Assembly: GCF_900142165.1 (NCBI RefSeq)
Contig: NZ_FQZY01000017.1
Span: forward strand, 12,521-76,520
Length of the DNA: 64,000 nt
From: Hespellia stercorisuis DSM 15480
Lineage (GTDB): Bacteria > Bacillota > Clostridia > Lachnospirales > Lachnospiraceae
Direction: 5' to 3'
Shown here: in pieces, positions 36,344 through 44,698 of the stretch
Layout of the letters: each line of letters opens with the position of its first letter
How positions within the stretch are numbered: position 1 is the stretch's first letter
Made by a program: the position numbers and the translations under genes
The notes under the pieces: generated by a model
Told to the model about the DNA's origin: nothing
Database searches by the model: none
The model's input: only the letters and a program-made list of their open reading frames with translations

Positions 36344-36458
36344 CTTTTTCTTCTCCTTTTTTCGAACTCCCACACAGCCCTCTCTAAGTCCCCGGAATCG
36401 TCCGGCAATTTAGAGAATGCTGTATGAGCATGATTCTGAGTTATCAGCATTGATTTTT

Positions 36459-36488
36459 GTGCGGTCTCCCATAAGTAAGAGACCGCAC
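36459..36488. other. Hairpin inside the catabolic operon
   Basis: GTGCGGTCTC pairs perfectly with GAGACCGCAC around a 10-base loop, between the creatininase-like and dehydrogenase genes. No T run follows on the coding side. It may stabilise or cut the transcript so that upstream and downstream genes are made in different amounts. Confidence 0.55.
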
Positions 36489-36510
36489 ACCTGTGTCCTG
36501 CAAATGTATC

Positions 36511-37473
36511 TTAGCAAGGCCATGCAATCGTATAGATGTGTTTTCCGCCTTTTGTAGGTCCTTTTAAAAGCTTTTCGATTTCTTCCGGATCTCTCTGGCT
36601 CATGTATTTCGCATCCGGCAATACGCCAACCGGGCACGCTTCTAAAATGTCATGGTGTAACTGAACAAGATAATCACATACTTTTTCAATACAGTCTGTT
36701 GCTTTCTTCGGATCTGCTTCTGTTGCATGTCCAAGAACTCCCTGCGGTGCTGTCACGCACTCAATACCTGCATTACCGACCACGCAGTGTCCCGGGATCG
36801 GATTTCCATAAATGTCTCCGCCACGGTCCACATGTCCTGCTGGAAGAATTCCATGTACATCTGTATCTTCTGCATGCTCCATATCACAGTACTCTGGGAA
36901 TAATGCAAGTGAGATGCTCTGTTCCGCTTCACACGCATGCTGGAATGGTCTTGTAAATGGACCGCCATGTTCTTTGTCCATTAATGTCTGTGCCATAACA
37001 CGTGGGAAATCTACGAAGTAGATCATAGCCGGAACCTGATATTTCTTGCCCCATTCCTGAATTGCTACCGGCAGAGAATACTCCTGTCCATGCATACTGA
37101 TAAAAATAATCTTACGAAAGCCTGTATTCCAGAATCCTGTAATGAGTGCTCTTAAATATGCACAAAATACATCATCCGGAAGCGGAATGGTACATGGCTG
37201 ACCGATGTGATGGAATGGATGTGAGCCATACCACACTGGTTCTGCTACTGTACAGCCAACCTTCTCTGCTACCATCTCTGCCACACGTGATACAATAAAT
37301 GTATCCTCTCCGATCGGACCTGAATTACCGTGATTTTCTGTAGATCCTACCGGAATGATGATAATATCATCCTTTTCCAGTCTCTCTTCTACATCTTTCT
37401 TCGTCATTGTCTGATAGTACATCTTCTTTGCAGATTCCATCTGCCCTTCGTTTGGAAAACTCCAATTAGCCAT
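36511..37473 (-). CDS. Creatininase-family hydrolase
   Basis: A 320-residue metal-dependent amidohydrolase-like protein of the creatininase fold. Metal ligands appear as Glu46 and His48 in GSTENHG, Asp57 in IGEDTF, His in ISMHGQEYSLP and Glu in HACEAEQSISLALF. The family contains creatininase, mycofactocin and riboflavin-type hydrolases and, of most interest here, the IolN-type enzyme that opens a diketo-inositol ring. Between zinc dehydrogenases and an HMG-lyase-like aldolase, ring opening of a 1,3-diketone is a reasonable guess. It is about 60 residues longer than creatininase itself. Confidence 0.78.
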   Translation of the reverse strand: MANWSFPNEGQMESAKKMYYQTMTKKDVEERLEKDDIIIIPVGSTENHGNSGPIGEDTFIVSRVAEMVAEKVGCTVAEPVWYGSHPFHHIGQPCTIPLPDDVFCAYLRALITGFWNTGFRKIIFISMHGQEYSLPVAIQEWGKKYQVPAMIYFVDFPRVMAQTLMDKEHGGPFTRPFQHACEAEQSISLALFPEYCDMEHAEDTDVHGILPAGHVDRGGDIYGNPIPGHCVVGNAGIECVTAPQGVLGHATEADPKKATDCIEKVCDYLVQLHHDILEACPVGVLPDAKYMSQRDPEEIEKLLKGPTKGGKHIYTIAWPC

Positions 37474-37553
37474 AGTGATTACCTCCTTAAGTTCACTGTT
37501 TACTTGTTCTTTTATATGATAATGGTGTTACCCATTGATCACTCGTTCTTTTG

Positions 37554-38462
37554 TTACTTTGCAGATAATGTCCGAATCCTCTGCTGATAGCTGTCAATGC
37601 CTTCTCCCTTTACAAGCTTTACGATTTTCGCTCCGGCGTCCATGATTTTTTCAAAATCCATTCCGGTCTCTATCCCCATCGAGTCGAGCATGAACAGTAC
37701 ATCCTCTGTGGAAATATTACCGGTTGCTCCTTTTATGTAAGGACATCCGCCAAGCCCTGCAAGCGACGTATCAATTCGTGTAATGCCTGCCTCCATTGCT
37801 GCTACCACATTTGCAAGTCCCATACCTCTCGTGTTGTGCATGTGAAGCATCCACTCCATATCCGGAAATGCGTCTCGAAGTGCCATCGTTCTTTCATAAA
37901 CCATCTTTGGCGTTCCCAGCCCTGCTGAATCAGAAAGCGAGACCTGTGTTGCTCCTGCATCCTGAAATACCTTCACGATTTCTTTGATAAAATCAAATGG
38001 TATGATCCCTTCCCACTGTGATGCAAACGGAAGAGAGATTGAACCGGCAAACCCCATATGATTGTCTCTTGCGACCCGCCCGGACTCCGCAAATGTCTTC
38101 ATGGCCTCCAGCGGTGAACATCCTGCGCCTGCTTTGTTGTGCTCCATACTCGCTGACACATTTAACTTGATTTTCTGGCAGCCACATGCGGCTGCGCGCC
38201 TTACATCATCTGGGAAATATACAAGACCTCTGTATTCCACGCCCTCTTTTTTATGGAGTTTTTCAAACACCTGATCTGTATCCTTCATCTTGTACATGGT
38301 TTCATAGGTTGAGAACGCTCCGACCTCTACCGATTGACACCCGGCATCTACAACCTCCTCTATAATTCTTACTTTTTCCTCCACCGGGTAAATCTCCGGC
38401 GCTGTTTGGAATCCGTCTCTTGTGACTACCTCACAGAGCGTCACCCTTTTTGGTAAATTCAT
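37554..38462 (-). CDS. HMG-CoA lyase-like aldolase
   Basis: A 302-residue TIM-barrel enzyme of the DRE-metallolyase superfamily, closest to hydroxymethylglutaryl-CoA lyase. Catalytic and metal residues match: Arg15-Asp16 in TRDGFQ, metal His207 and His209 in LHMHNTRG, and the mobile-loop Cys240 in GLGGCPY. The reaction is a retro-aldol/Claisen cleavage giving a keto acid and an acetyl-like fragment. No leucine degradation or CoA-transferase genes accompany it, so the natural substrate is probably an open-chain product of the ring-acid pathway. A GntR operator lies directly upstream. Confidence 0.83.
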   Translation of the reverse strand: MNLPKRVTLCEVVTRDGFQTAPEIYPVEEKVRIIEEVVDAGCQSVEVGAFSTYETMYKMKDTDQVFEKLHKKEGVEYRGLVYFPDDVRRAAACGCQKIKLNVSASMEHNKAGAGCSPLEAMKTFAESGRVARDNHMGFAGSISLPFASQWEGIIPFDFIKEIVKVFQDAGATQVSLSDSAGLGTPKMVYERTMALRDAFPDMEWMLHMHNTRGMGLANVVAAMEAGITRIDTSLAGLGGCPYIKGATGNISTEDVLFMLDSMGIETGMDFEKIMDAGAKIVKLVKGEGIDSYQQRIRTLSAK

Positions 38463-38500
38463 TTCTCCACCCTTTCCTTTCTAGTGATTTTATGTGATAC

Positions 38501-38518
38501 TAAGTGATGCATCACTTA
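38501..38518. promoter_or_regulatory. GntR operator 1 (TAAGTGATGCATCACTTA)
   Basis: A perfect 18-bp palindrome with core TGATGCATCA, between the GntR gene and the HMG-lyase-like gene. The same core occurs at the GntR promoter. GntR/FCD regulators bind short dyads like this, so it is very likely the operator for the catabolic operon. Confidence 0.8.
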
Positions 38519-38550
38519 TCTTTGAAAATATGTTCAGATAGTTTTTTCGT

Positions 38551-39183
38551 TTACACGCCTATCTGAACATAACCTTCCTTCATGCGTTCAATCGCTGCAT
38601 CCAAGTGTTCCTGCATACACGACAGTGCTTCCTGATACTTCTGTTCTTCTACAAGATCAAGGAATCTTTCATGCTCCTCGATCGGAATACTGCTATGCTT
38701 TTTCACGATTTTCTTAGAGCCCATCCGGTATTGATTGCGAATGCTCTGATAAAAATCGGAAAGCTGCCTATTCTGTAATAAATCAATCAGGTAAATATGA
38801 AATTGTGCATCCACCTCTGTATATCGTGAAATATCCCCCTGTTCCATCGCCTTCTTCTGTCTGATAATGTAAGCCCGGAGAATCATGATATCGTCTGTGT
38901 CAATCTTGTCAATTATTTTGGGCAGGACATACTGCTCTACACACTCACGGCTTTGATAAATATTCTGAATTGCTCTCATGTCGATCTTGACCACAGAGAA
39001 ACCTACATTCGGAATCACTTCCAACACACCTTCGCTCTGCAGTTCCACCAGTGCTTCACGAACCGGTGTATAACTCAGCCCCAATTCACCTGCGCTCTTA
39101 CGGACACTAAAGATCGTACTCGGTTCCGCCTCCATCACTTGCTGCTTCAGTGCTCTATATGCCTGCTTTTTTAGTGTCGTCAT
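38551..39183 (-). CDS. GntR family regulator (FCD domain)
   Basis: A 210-residue repressor. The N-terminal winged helix covers about 1-70 (IFSVRKSAGELGLSYTPVRE, then ALVELQSEGVLEVIPNVG). The C-terminal all-helical FCD domain carries a metal/ligand site with Asp-x3-His in DAQFHIYL and His in EEHERFLDLV and MQEHLDAA. FCD proteins usually sense organic acids, which suits the TRAP carrier and dehydroquinase it probably controls. It is the first gene of the cluster, has a near-ideal promoter, and carries the TGATGCATCA operator in both its own promoter and the next gap, so autoregulation is expected. Confidence 0.9.
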   Translation of the reverse strand: MTTLKKQAYRALKQQVMEAEPSTIFSVRKSAGELGLSYTPVREALVELQSEGVLEVIPNVGFSVVKIDMRAIQNIYQSRECVEQYVLPKIIDKIDTDDIMILRAYIIRQKKAMEQGDISRYTEVDAQFHIYLIDLLQNRQLSDFYQSIRNQYRMGSKKIVKKHSSIPIEEHERFLDLVEEQKYQEALSCMQEHLDAAIERMKEGYVQIGV

Positions 39184-39221
39184 TTAATTTTCAATGTGTC
39201 CTTTCTCTTTCTGATTTCTTG

Positions 39222-39231
39222 TGATGCATCA
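39222..39231. promoter_or_regulatory. GntR operator 2 (TGATGCATCA)
   Basis: The same 10-bp core as at 38501-38518 lies directly downstream of the -10 box of the GntR promoter, over the expected transcription start. Binding there would block initiation and give negative autoregulation. Confidence 0.78.
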
Positions 39232-39260
39232 ATCATATCACCCCTAATACTTTTTGTAAA
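39232..39260 (-). promoter_or_regulatory. Promoter of the GntR gene and cluster
   Basis: On the minus strand TTTACA, a 17-base spacer and TATGAT, about 50 bases upstream of the GntR start and touching operator 2. Confidence 0.75.
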
Positions 39261-39342
39261 TATTACAATTTACATAAAAATCCTCTCTTTTTTTGTGCAT
39301 TTTTCCAAAGTTCAGACAGCACTATGTGAAACATATGGTTAT

Positions 39343-39516
39343 TTAATGACGATTATACTCCGGGAACTCGCCTTTTAAAGCGATAACGCTTTTCGGTTCG
39401 AATTTTACGACCGTCCCTTTTTCTCGAATGTCTTCCGGCAATACAGATAAATTGAATACTGATTCACATTCGTATTCTTTCCATATTTCTTTTAGCTTCA
39501 TCTCGTATCCTTCCAT
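39343..39516 (-). pseudogene. N-terminal remnant of a Crp/Fnr regulator
   Basis: A 57-residue frame from ATG 39516. Its middle, SVFNLSVLPEDIREKGTVVK then FEPKSVIALKGEFPEY, matches from memory the first strands of the cyclic-nucleotide-binding domain of clostridial Crp/Fnr proteins. It then runs into NRH and a stop where the family would continue for about 170 residues with the rest of the sensor and the helix-turn-helix. So it is a truncated relic. Its first 35 bases are repeated exactly at 41549-41583. Confidence 0.55.
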
Positions 39517-39522
39517 CAGGTT

Positions 39523-40473
39523 CTAATTCAATCCTATATTTTTAATTATTGTCAATGCATCGGTTGCCTTTTCACTCGAAACAAAGATCATTACACTGTC
39601 ATTGAGCCCCCGGCCCATACCATAGCGTACCGAAGCGAACCCGGCATCTCCTGTATCCTGTTTATATGCCGCAATATCATTTTGCTTTAATGCTTCTATT
39701 ATCATATCAGCCTGCATATTTCCATCCGCGACAAAAATATTCACCGGCTCCGCTTTATCAGCTACGGAAGACTCAGCAATGATACCCTCTTTATCTTTTC
39801 TCTTAAAATTAAAGTAAGCCAGTACTCTTAATAATACGAACCCCAATATTGTAATTCCGACAAAGAACAGGATTGCAATCTGCACGATCAGGTCCGTTTC
39901 CGCACCCATTCGACTATAACAGAGCGCTAATACGACAGTAAACAGCGCAGAACATACCACGCTTACCAAAATATCTTTAGACGGTGTGCTTTGCACGCTC
40001 GACCCGGTTGACCACGTACCATTGTACACCATGATCCCAATATAAGTTATCCCGCCAATCAACAATATTGCCGTTTCTCCTATTACATTCACCAGACTAC
40101 TTGTCATAATCAGCTGAATCACAATCATTACCGCACAAATTACAAATGTGAGTCCAAATGCAGTATTTCCGGCTTTCGCAGTCTTTTCTTTTTCCATCTC
40201 ACTATAATCTGCAACCCTGGACAACGTCTCCTTCAGTTCTTTGTCCATAATCTCGCCTTTCCTTTCTCCATCAATGATTTCCCTGATATCAACATCGTAA
40301 TAATCCGCCATTTGGACCAGCACACTCAAATCCGGCATATTCGTTCCCGTTTCCCAACGGGAAACCGTTCGTCCTGATACCAAAAGGATCTCCGCCAACT
40401 GTTCTTGTGTTAATCCTTTGCCCTTACGAAGTGTTCTTAAAAACGCTCCGATCTTTCTAGTATCTGTATCCAT
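39523..40473 (-). CDS. XRE regulator with membrane segments and DUF2007
   Basis: A 316-residue membrane-linked transcription factor. Residues 8-65 form a Cro/CI helix-turn-helix (LTQEQLAEILLVSGRTVSRW). Four hydrophobic segments lie between about 105 and 225. The C-terminal stretch from about 245 (VNIFVADGNMQADMIIEALK) resembles the DUF2007 putative signal-transducing domain. Fusion of DNA-binding, membrane and DUF2007 parts suggests sensing at the envelope. The target is unknown. A degenerate copy of its middle coding region sits at 41608-41694. Confidence 0.82.
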   Translation of the reverse strand: MDTDTRKIGAFLRTLRKGKGLTQEQLAEILLVSGRTVSRWETGTNMPDLSVLVQMADYYDVDIREIIDGERKGEIMDKELKETLSRVADYSEMEKEKTAKAGNTAFGLTFVICAVMIVIQLIMTSSLVNVIGETAILLIGGITYIGIMVYNGTWSTGSSVQSTPSKDILVSVVCSALFTVVLALCYSRMGAETDLIVQIAILFFVGITILGFVLLRVLAYFNFKRKDKEGIIAESSVADKAEPVNIFVADGNMQADMIIEALKQNDIAAYKQDTGDAGFASVRYGMGRGLNDSVMIFVSSEKATDALTIIKNIGLN

Positions 40474-40680
40474 CGGCCGCCCTCCTTCCTTTCATACCAA
40501 GATTACCATTTATGATTTAAAAATAACACGACACAAAGCGAGAAATGTCATGTATCTATTCTTAGACACTGCTGTCTATACTTACAGATTTGCTTTGCAA
40601 GTCTCTGAATTTATCTTACTAACATAAAACCTTGCATCCTCCTGTTCTGACACAGTGTCAATACGTTTCTATGCTTTTAT

Positions 40681-41460
40681 TTAGTTTTTATTAATAGCCG
40701 CTCCCATTTCATAGGCAGCTTTTGATTTTTTCTTCCGAATACAGGGAATTTCACGCTCACCCGTTAAAAATTTCAGTACCGCCTCATTAAATGCTCTGGA
40801 TTTTTTGTTGGCAATAAAGTGATTTCCTTTTATAAATATCAACTCACTCCCGGGAATATGGTCGGCAATAAACCTTGTATGCGTTTCTTTTATCAGATCA
40901 TTTGTTCCTGCAATCACCAGCGTTTTTGCTTTTATGCCTGACAAAGCAGGCACCGGAACATTCAACTCATTTACCATAAGTTCCAGCATTTCTGCATTCC
41001 GCCTTGCGACATCGCTTCTACCGGCAAACCTTTTTGCAATTTTGTAACCAATTTCAATGAGAACTTGTATCATTCTTTTTACTCCGTGTGTGCTCTGATT
41101 CGCGCCGTTTAATACAAGCAGATTCACTCTCTCCGGATAATCAATCGCAAATACCATAGCGATATTAGCTCCATCAGAAAAGCCGAGTAAATTAGCCTTT
41201 GCAATTTGATGTTCATCCATAAACCTCAACAAATCGTCAGCAAATTGTTTTATCGTAAACGGCTGCGTTCCTCTCGGCGTCCGCCCATGTCCCCGGGTAT
41301 CTATAGCATATACATGAAAGAACCGGGAAAAGTCTTCTATTTGATTCACAAAATAATGACTGCTCTCTCTGTTTCCATGAAGAAGTATCAGCGGTTCTCC
41401 CTGACCTTTTTCAATATAAAAATGATGTATATTCACTCCGTCCTCCAAACCTATATCCAA
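40681..41460 (-). CDS. Alpha/beta-fold hydrolase with altered tail
   Basis: A 259-residue hydrolase. The oxyanion region is LILLHGNRESSHYF, the nucleophile Ser is in LGFSDGANIAM, and Asp (GTNDL) and His (KGNHFIA) complete the triad. The core ends near FNEAVLKFLTG. The last 20 or so residues, with SKAAYEMGAAINKN, match the tail of a flavodoxin-type reductase fragment at 43983-44099, and the downstream bases are shared too. So the 3' end seems to be a recombination joint. Substrate unknown; the enzyme itself looks intact. Confidence 0.82.
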   Translation of the reverse strand: MDIGLEDGVNIHHFYIEKGQGEPLILLHGNRESSHYFVNQIEDFSRFFHVYAIDTRGHGRTPRGTQPFTIKQFADDLLRFMDEHQIAKANLLGFSDGANIAMVFAIDYPERVNLLVLNGANQSTHGVKRMIQVLIEIGYKIAKRFAGRSDVARRNAEMLELMVNELNVPVPALSGIKAKTLVIAGTNDLIKETHTRFIADHIPGSELIFIKGNHFIANKKSRAFNEAVLKFLTGEREIPCIRKKKSKAAYEMGAAINKN

Positions 41461-41792
41461 AGGATTTTATTGTATCTCCTTTAACATCTACTATTCTTTT
41501 TGATGATCCTGCTCCGCCAACTTTTGGAACAACATGTGTTTAGCCTCATTTCTTTTAGCTTCATCTCGTATCCTTCCATCAGGTCCTGTCTTTTCTCAGG
41601 CAATTAACGTAAGCCAGTGCTCTTGATATTACGACCACCAATATTGTAATTCTGACAAACAACAGGATCGCAATATGCACAAGCAGGTCTCTGTATCATA
41701 TTTTATTATCATAGCACTTTGTTCGGAAGTACGCAATTAAGTGCACACCATGCAGATTCCATATGCCATCAACAATATTCCGAGAAGCCTGT
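41461..41792. repeat. Decayed duplicate of regulator sequences
   Basis: No intact gene. Bases 41549-41583 repeat 39486-39520 exactly (35 bases). Bases 41608-41694 align with 39817-39893 of the XRE regulator gene with scattered changes. A minus-strand frame ending MLFQKLAEQDHQKE just before 41508 looks like the tail of another lost gene. Confidence 0.65.
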
Positions 41793-42644
41793 TCATTCAT
41801 CCTTAATTACAAATGCACTGCGGAGCATCTCCTCCACTCCATCTGCATCCGGATTATGTATTCCTGTGCCCTTATCCAATCCGCGGATTGCTTCCATCTC
41901 TTCCTCCGACAGCTCAAAATCAAACACTTCCAGATTTGTCTTGATTCTTTTTGGCTCTGTGGACTTCGGGAGTGTAATCACCGCCTCCTGTATCTGGGAG
42001 CGAATGATGACCTGCCCAACATCTTTTCCGTGTTTTTCGGCGATTTTTACCAGAACCGGGTCTGTAAGCAGTTCCTTATTTCCCTGCCCTAACGGTCCCC
42101 ATGCTTCCAGCTTCACGTGATCCTTTGCCATTATTTCCCGAATTTCCTTCTGCTGATAATAAGGATGAAATTCCACCTGATTCACAGACGGTTTCGTATC
42201 GAACTGTGGTACAAATTTGTTCCAGATCGCCGGCGTCATATTGGAGACTCCGATGGAACGAATCTTTCCGTTTTGTTTATACTCTTCCATTGCCTTCCAG
42301 GCTCCAGGGACATCGCCATATGGCTGATGAATCAACATCAAGTCAATATAGGTGTCCAGGTGACGCAGACATCTTTCGATACCAGCCTTAGCCTGTTCGT
42401 ATCCATAATCCTGAAGCCATAACTTCGTGGTAAGAAATATGTCCTCACGTACTACTCCACTGTCTTTGATTGCCTTCCCTGCTTCCTCTTCATTAAAATA
42501 AGCCGCAGCCGTATCAATATGACGATATCCAGCCTTCAGTGCTTCGAGAACTGCCGCATAAGCCGAGCCGTCTGCCGGAATCCTATATGTTCCGAATCCG
42601 ATCTGCGGGATTTTGACTCCATCATTTAAGGATATATAATTCAT
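41793..42644 (-). CDS. Aldo/keto reductase
   Basis: A 283-residue NADPH-dependent reductase of the 2,5-diketo-gluconate reductase type. Catalytic residues are Asp in RHIDTAAAYFNEE, the Tyr within it, Lys in LTTKLW, and His in LMLIHQPYGD. The cofactor region is VITLPKSTEPKRIKTNLEVF. All parts of the TIM barrel are present. It is divergent from a LysR regulator and follows the remnant of a second aldo/keto reductase, so the two may have been a LysR-controlled pair. Confidence 0.92.
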   Translation of the reverse strand: MNYISLNDGVKIPQIGFGTYRIPADGSAYAAVLEALKAGYRHIDTAAAYFNEEEAGKAIKDSGVVREDIFLTTKLWLQDYGYEQAKAGIERCLRHLDTYIDLMLIHQPYGDVPGAWKAMEEYKQNGKIRSIGVSNMTPAIWNKFVPQFDTKPSVNQVEFHPYYQQKEIREIMAKDHVKLEAWGPLGQGNKELLTDPVLVKIAEKHGKDVGQVIIRSQIQEAVITLPKSTEPKRIKTNLEVFDFELSEEEMEAIRGLDKGTGIHNPDADGVEEMLRSAFVIKDE

Positions 42645-42661
42645 AAGCTTACCTTTCCTTT

Positions 42662-42961
42662 CTATTTTCCAACTGTGTTTAGAAACTCAGTTATTTTCCA
42701 ATCGTAGTGATCGATGATTTCTGTGTGCCCTGTTTCTAAAGATGCGATCTGCTTCATCTCATCATCTGTCAATGCAAAATCAAACACATCGATATTTTCC
42801 TTGATTCGATCCTTATGAACAGACTTCGGGATTACCACGACTCCCCGCTGAATATTAAAGCGGAGAATTGCCTGCTCACACTCTTCATGATCTGGGACCT
42901 GATATACGCCGAGTCCAAGCATGGGCATTTTGTTTCCATTTGGCAATGTTGTATATTCCAT
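42662..42961 (-). pseudogene. Aldo/keto reductase with internal deletion
   Basis: A 99-residue frame joins the first 32 residues of an aldo/keto reductase ([20 protein letters not shown]) to the last 65 or so ([20 protein letters not shown] onward). About 180 residues with the catalytic Asp, Tyr, Lys and His are missing, and the reading frame is kept. The product cannot be an active reductase. The join is at [12 protein letters not shown]. The neighbour at 41793-42644 is a paralogue, not the source. Confidence 0.88.
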
Positions 42962-43105
42962 CGCTCTTCACCTCTTCTATTCATTCTAAGTAAAGTATAA
43001 TTGTGCTACAAATATACTTTACAACGCAAACTCAAAATTGTACAATATCAATAACGAAAACTGCTATTCATAAAATGAAATCTGAATAAAGAAAGGATTA
43101 CCAGT

Positions 43106-43930
43106 ATGATCAATTATGAGGAATTAGAGCATTTTGTAGCATTCGCCGATTATGGCACCTTGTCCAAAGCTGCAGAACATCTGCACATATCACAGCCAAC
43201 CATTACGCGTAGTATGCAAAATATTGAAAATGCCTTTGGCGTAAGCCTTTTTATCAGAAGCAAAAATCGAATCGAATTAAATTCAGTCGGTGAAGAAGCC
43301 GTAAAATACGCCAGAAATCTTCTTGATAATACGTCACAGATGATTGCCCATATCAGAACTTATGACCGGTCACTTCGCACCATTTTGATAAAGTCCTGTG
43401 CTCCGGCACCACTATGGTCATTGGTTCAGAATCTTTCTGCCAAATTTCCGAATATGGCCGTTACTTCTGAACTCAATGACATGAACGCCATCATCGAGGC
43501 CGTAAAAAATGGCGCATGTCAGGTCGGTGTCCTGCCATACGCCATTGAAGATGAACTTCTTTTTTGTAAAAAATATGTTACCGAAAATCTATCTGTCTGC
43601 CTTCCATCAGATCACCCGGCTGTCTCCAACGTACGAAAGGAACTGACCTTTCATGACATCAATGGTTTTAACTGTCTGCTCAAATCCGAAATAGGGTTTT
43701 GGGAAGACCTCTGCCATATAAAAATGCCCGCGTCCAAATTCCTCGTCCAAACGGATATATTTGAATTTTTAGAACTTGCAAACCACTCAACATTACCATT
43801 TTTCACCACGAATCTTAGTAATGTAACGGAAGAGCACATAAAAAACCGTGTTGAAATTCCCATATCGGACATCGAAGCAAACGTCACCTATCACATCATT
43901 TCCAGAAAAGATGCCAAAATACAGATATAA
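43106..43930 (+). CDS. LysR family transcriptional regulator
   Basis: A 274-residue regulator with an N-terminal winged helix-turn-helix (GTLSKAAEHLHISQPTITRS, then MQNIENAFG) and a type 2 periplasmic-binding-like effector domain from about residue 90. It is divergent from the aldo/keto reductase genes, the usual arrangement for a LysR regulator and its target. The 144-base gap between them should hold both promoters. The ribosome site is GAAAGGA. The 3' end runs directly into duplicated sequence at 43926. The effector is unknown. Confidence 0.9.
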   Translation: MINYEELEHFVAFADYGTLSKAAEHLHISQPTITRSMQNIENAFGVSLFIRSKNRIELNSVGEEAVKYARNLLDNTSQMIAHIRTYDRSLRTILIKSCAPAPLWSLVQNLSAKFPNMAVTSELNDMNAIIEAVKNGACQVGVLPYAIEDELLFCKKYVTENLSVCLPSDHPAVSNVRKELTFHDINGFNCLLKSEIGFWEDLCHIKMPASKFLVQTDIFEFLELANHSTLPFFTTNLSNVTEEHIKNRVEIPISDIEANVTYHIISRKDAKIQI

Positions 43931-44034
43931 AACCTTGCATCATCCTGTCCTAACACGGTATCAATATGTTTCTATGTTTTTATTAAGCTTTCATTTTGCT
44001 TTCATTCATAGCAGCTCCCATTTCATAGGCAGCT
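43926..44034. repeat. Duplicate of the 40624-40730 region
   Basis: About 105 bases, starting ATAAAACCTTGCATC, align with 40624-40730 with roughly one change in seven. The pair covers the tail codons of the hydrolase at 40681 and its downstream sequence. The two copies are about 3.3 kb apart, in direct orientation. Confidence 0.8.
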
Positions 44035-44099
44035 TTTAATTTTTCATTTCCTCCAATGTCTCCCGATGCATTTACCCCCACCACAGAATACCGTTCCTT
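43983..44099 (-). pseudogene. C-terminal relic of a flavodoxin-like reductase
   Basis: A minus-strand frame of 38 residues, RYSVVGVNASGDIGGNEKLK then AAYEMGAAMNESKMKA, preceded at once by a stop. The wording resembles from memory the end of NAD(P)H-dependent flavodoxin-fold oxidoreductases. Nothing of the flavin-binding part remains. Confidence 0.45.
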
Positions 44100-44102
44100 T
44101 TA

Positions 44103-44570
44103 CTACTTTTTCTTCGTTTTCACTAAACCATATTCCTGATATAATTTGCTGCGAAGTTTTTTGTCCTTTGCTGCCTGCTTCAGATCCTCTACTCTATCAT
44201 CACTGATCAGTCTCTCCGTCAGGCTTGCAAACAATTCCTCTCCCTGCTCTAAGCCCCGCTCAAGCCCCTGCTCAAGCCCACGTTTAACTCCAACCTCAAG
44301 AATGTTCATCTTTACCGCCTCCCATTCTTCCGACTCTTTTACCTCTCTCACTATCTGATCGAGTTCTACAATCCGCTCATCTTTCACAATAATTTCCGGA
44401 TTATCAATATCTGTCTCTTTCATATATTGTAGCAGACTTATAAGATCTTTGGAACCATTTTTGCTTGTCATATTCAGAAATATTTTCTTTGTTCCATCTT
44501 CCAGATGGAGATCCTTTACTTCTTCACACTGTTCTGTAAATGTATACTTCGCCAAATCCTTTCCAAACAA
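44103..44570 (-). pseudogene. Truncated Rpn/PD-(D/E)XK nuclease-transposase
   Basis: A 155-residue C-terminal part of the Rpn recombination-promoting nuclease family (PD-(D/E)XK transposase family). Recognisable parts are the mid-protein helical region LISLLQYMKETDIDNPEIIV and the typical tail of repeated RGLEQGLERGLEQGEEL, followed by a basic end. The catalytic N-terminal half (about 120-150 residues) is absent, the only start is a TTG, and a terminator hairpin sits just upstream. It is a relic of a mobile-type gene. Confidence 0.75.
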
Positions 44571-44606
44571 CTTTGGTATGCTCAGCGCACTCCTGCACTG
44601 CCAAAA

Positions 44607-44632
44607 GGCAGCTGTGAAAATTCACAGCTGCC
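44607..44632 (-). terminator. Terminator after the YitT-like gene
   Basis: GGCAGCTGTGAA pairs perfectly with TTCACAGCTGCC around two bases, with TTTT following on the minus strand. A second perfect 10-bp hairpin (ATATCATCAG/CTGATGATAT, 44671-44697) lies between it and the stop codon of the membrane protein gene. Confidence 0.85.
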
Positions 44633-44698
44633 TCTTCATACTCTCTCGTCATCTTACTCCATGTTACAACATATCATCAGCCAAAAACTGATGATATA

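Noticed and set aside
37554-38462. HMG-CoA lyase of leucine degradation
   Set aside because: The catalytic residues fit, but no methylcrotonyl-CoA carboxylase, CoA transferase or acyl-CoA dehydrogenase is present and the operon deals with ring acids and dehydrogenases.
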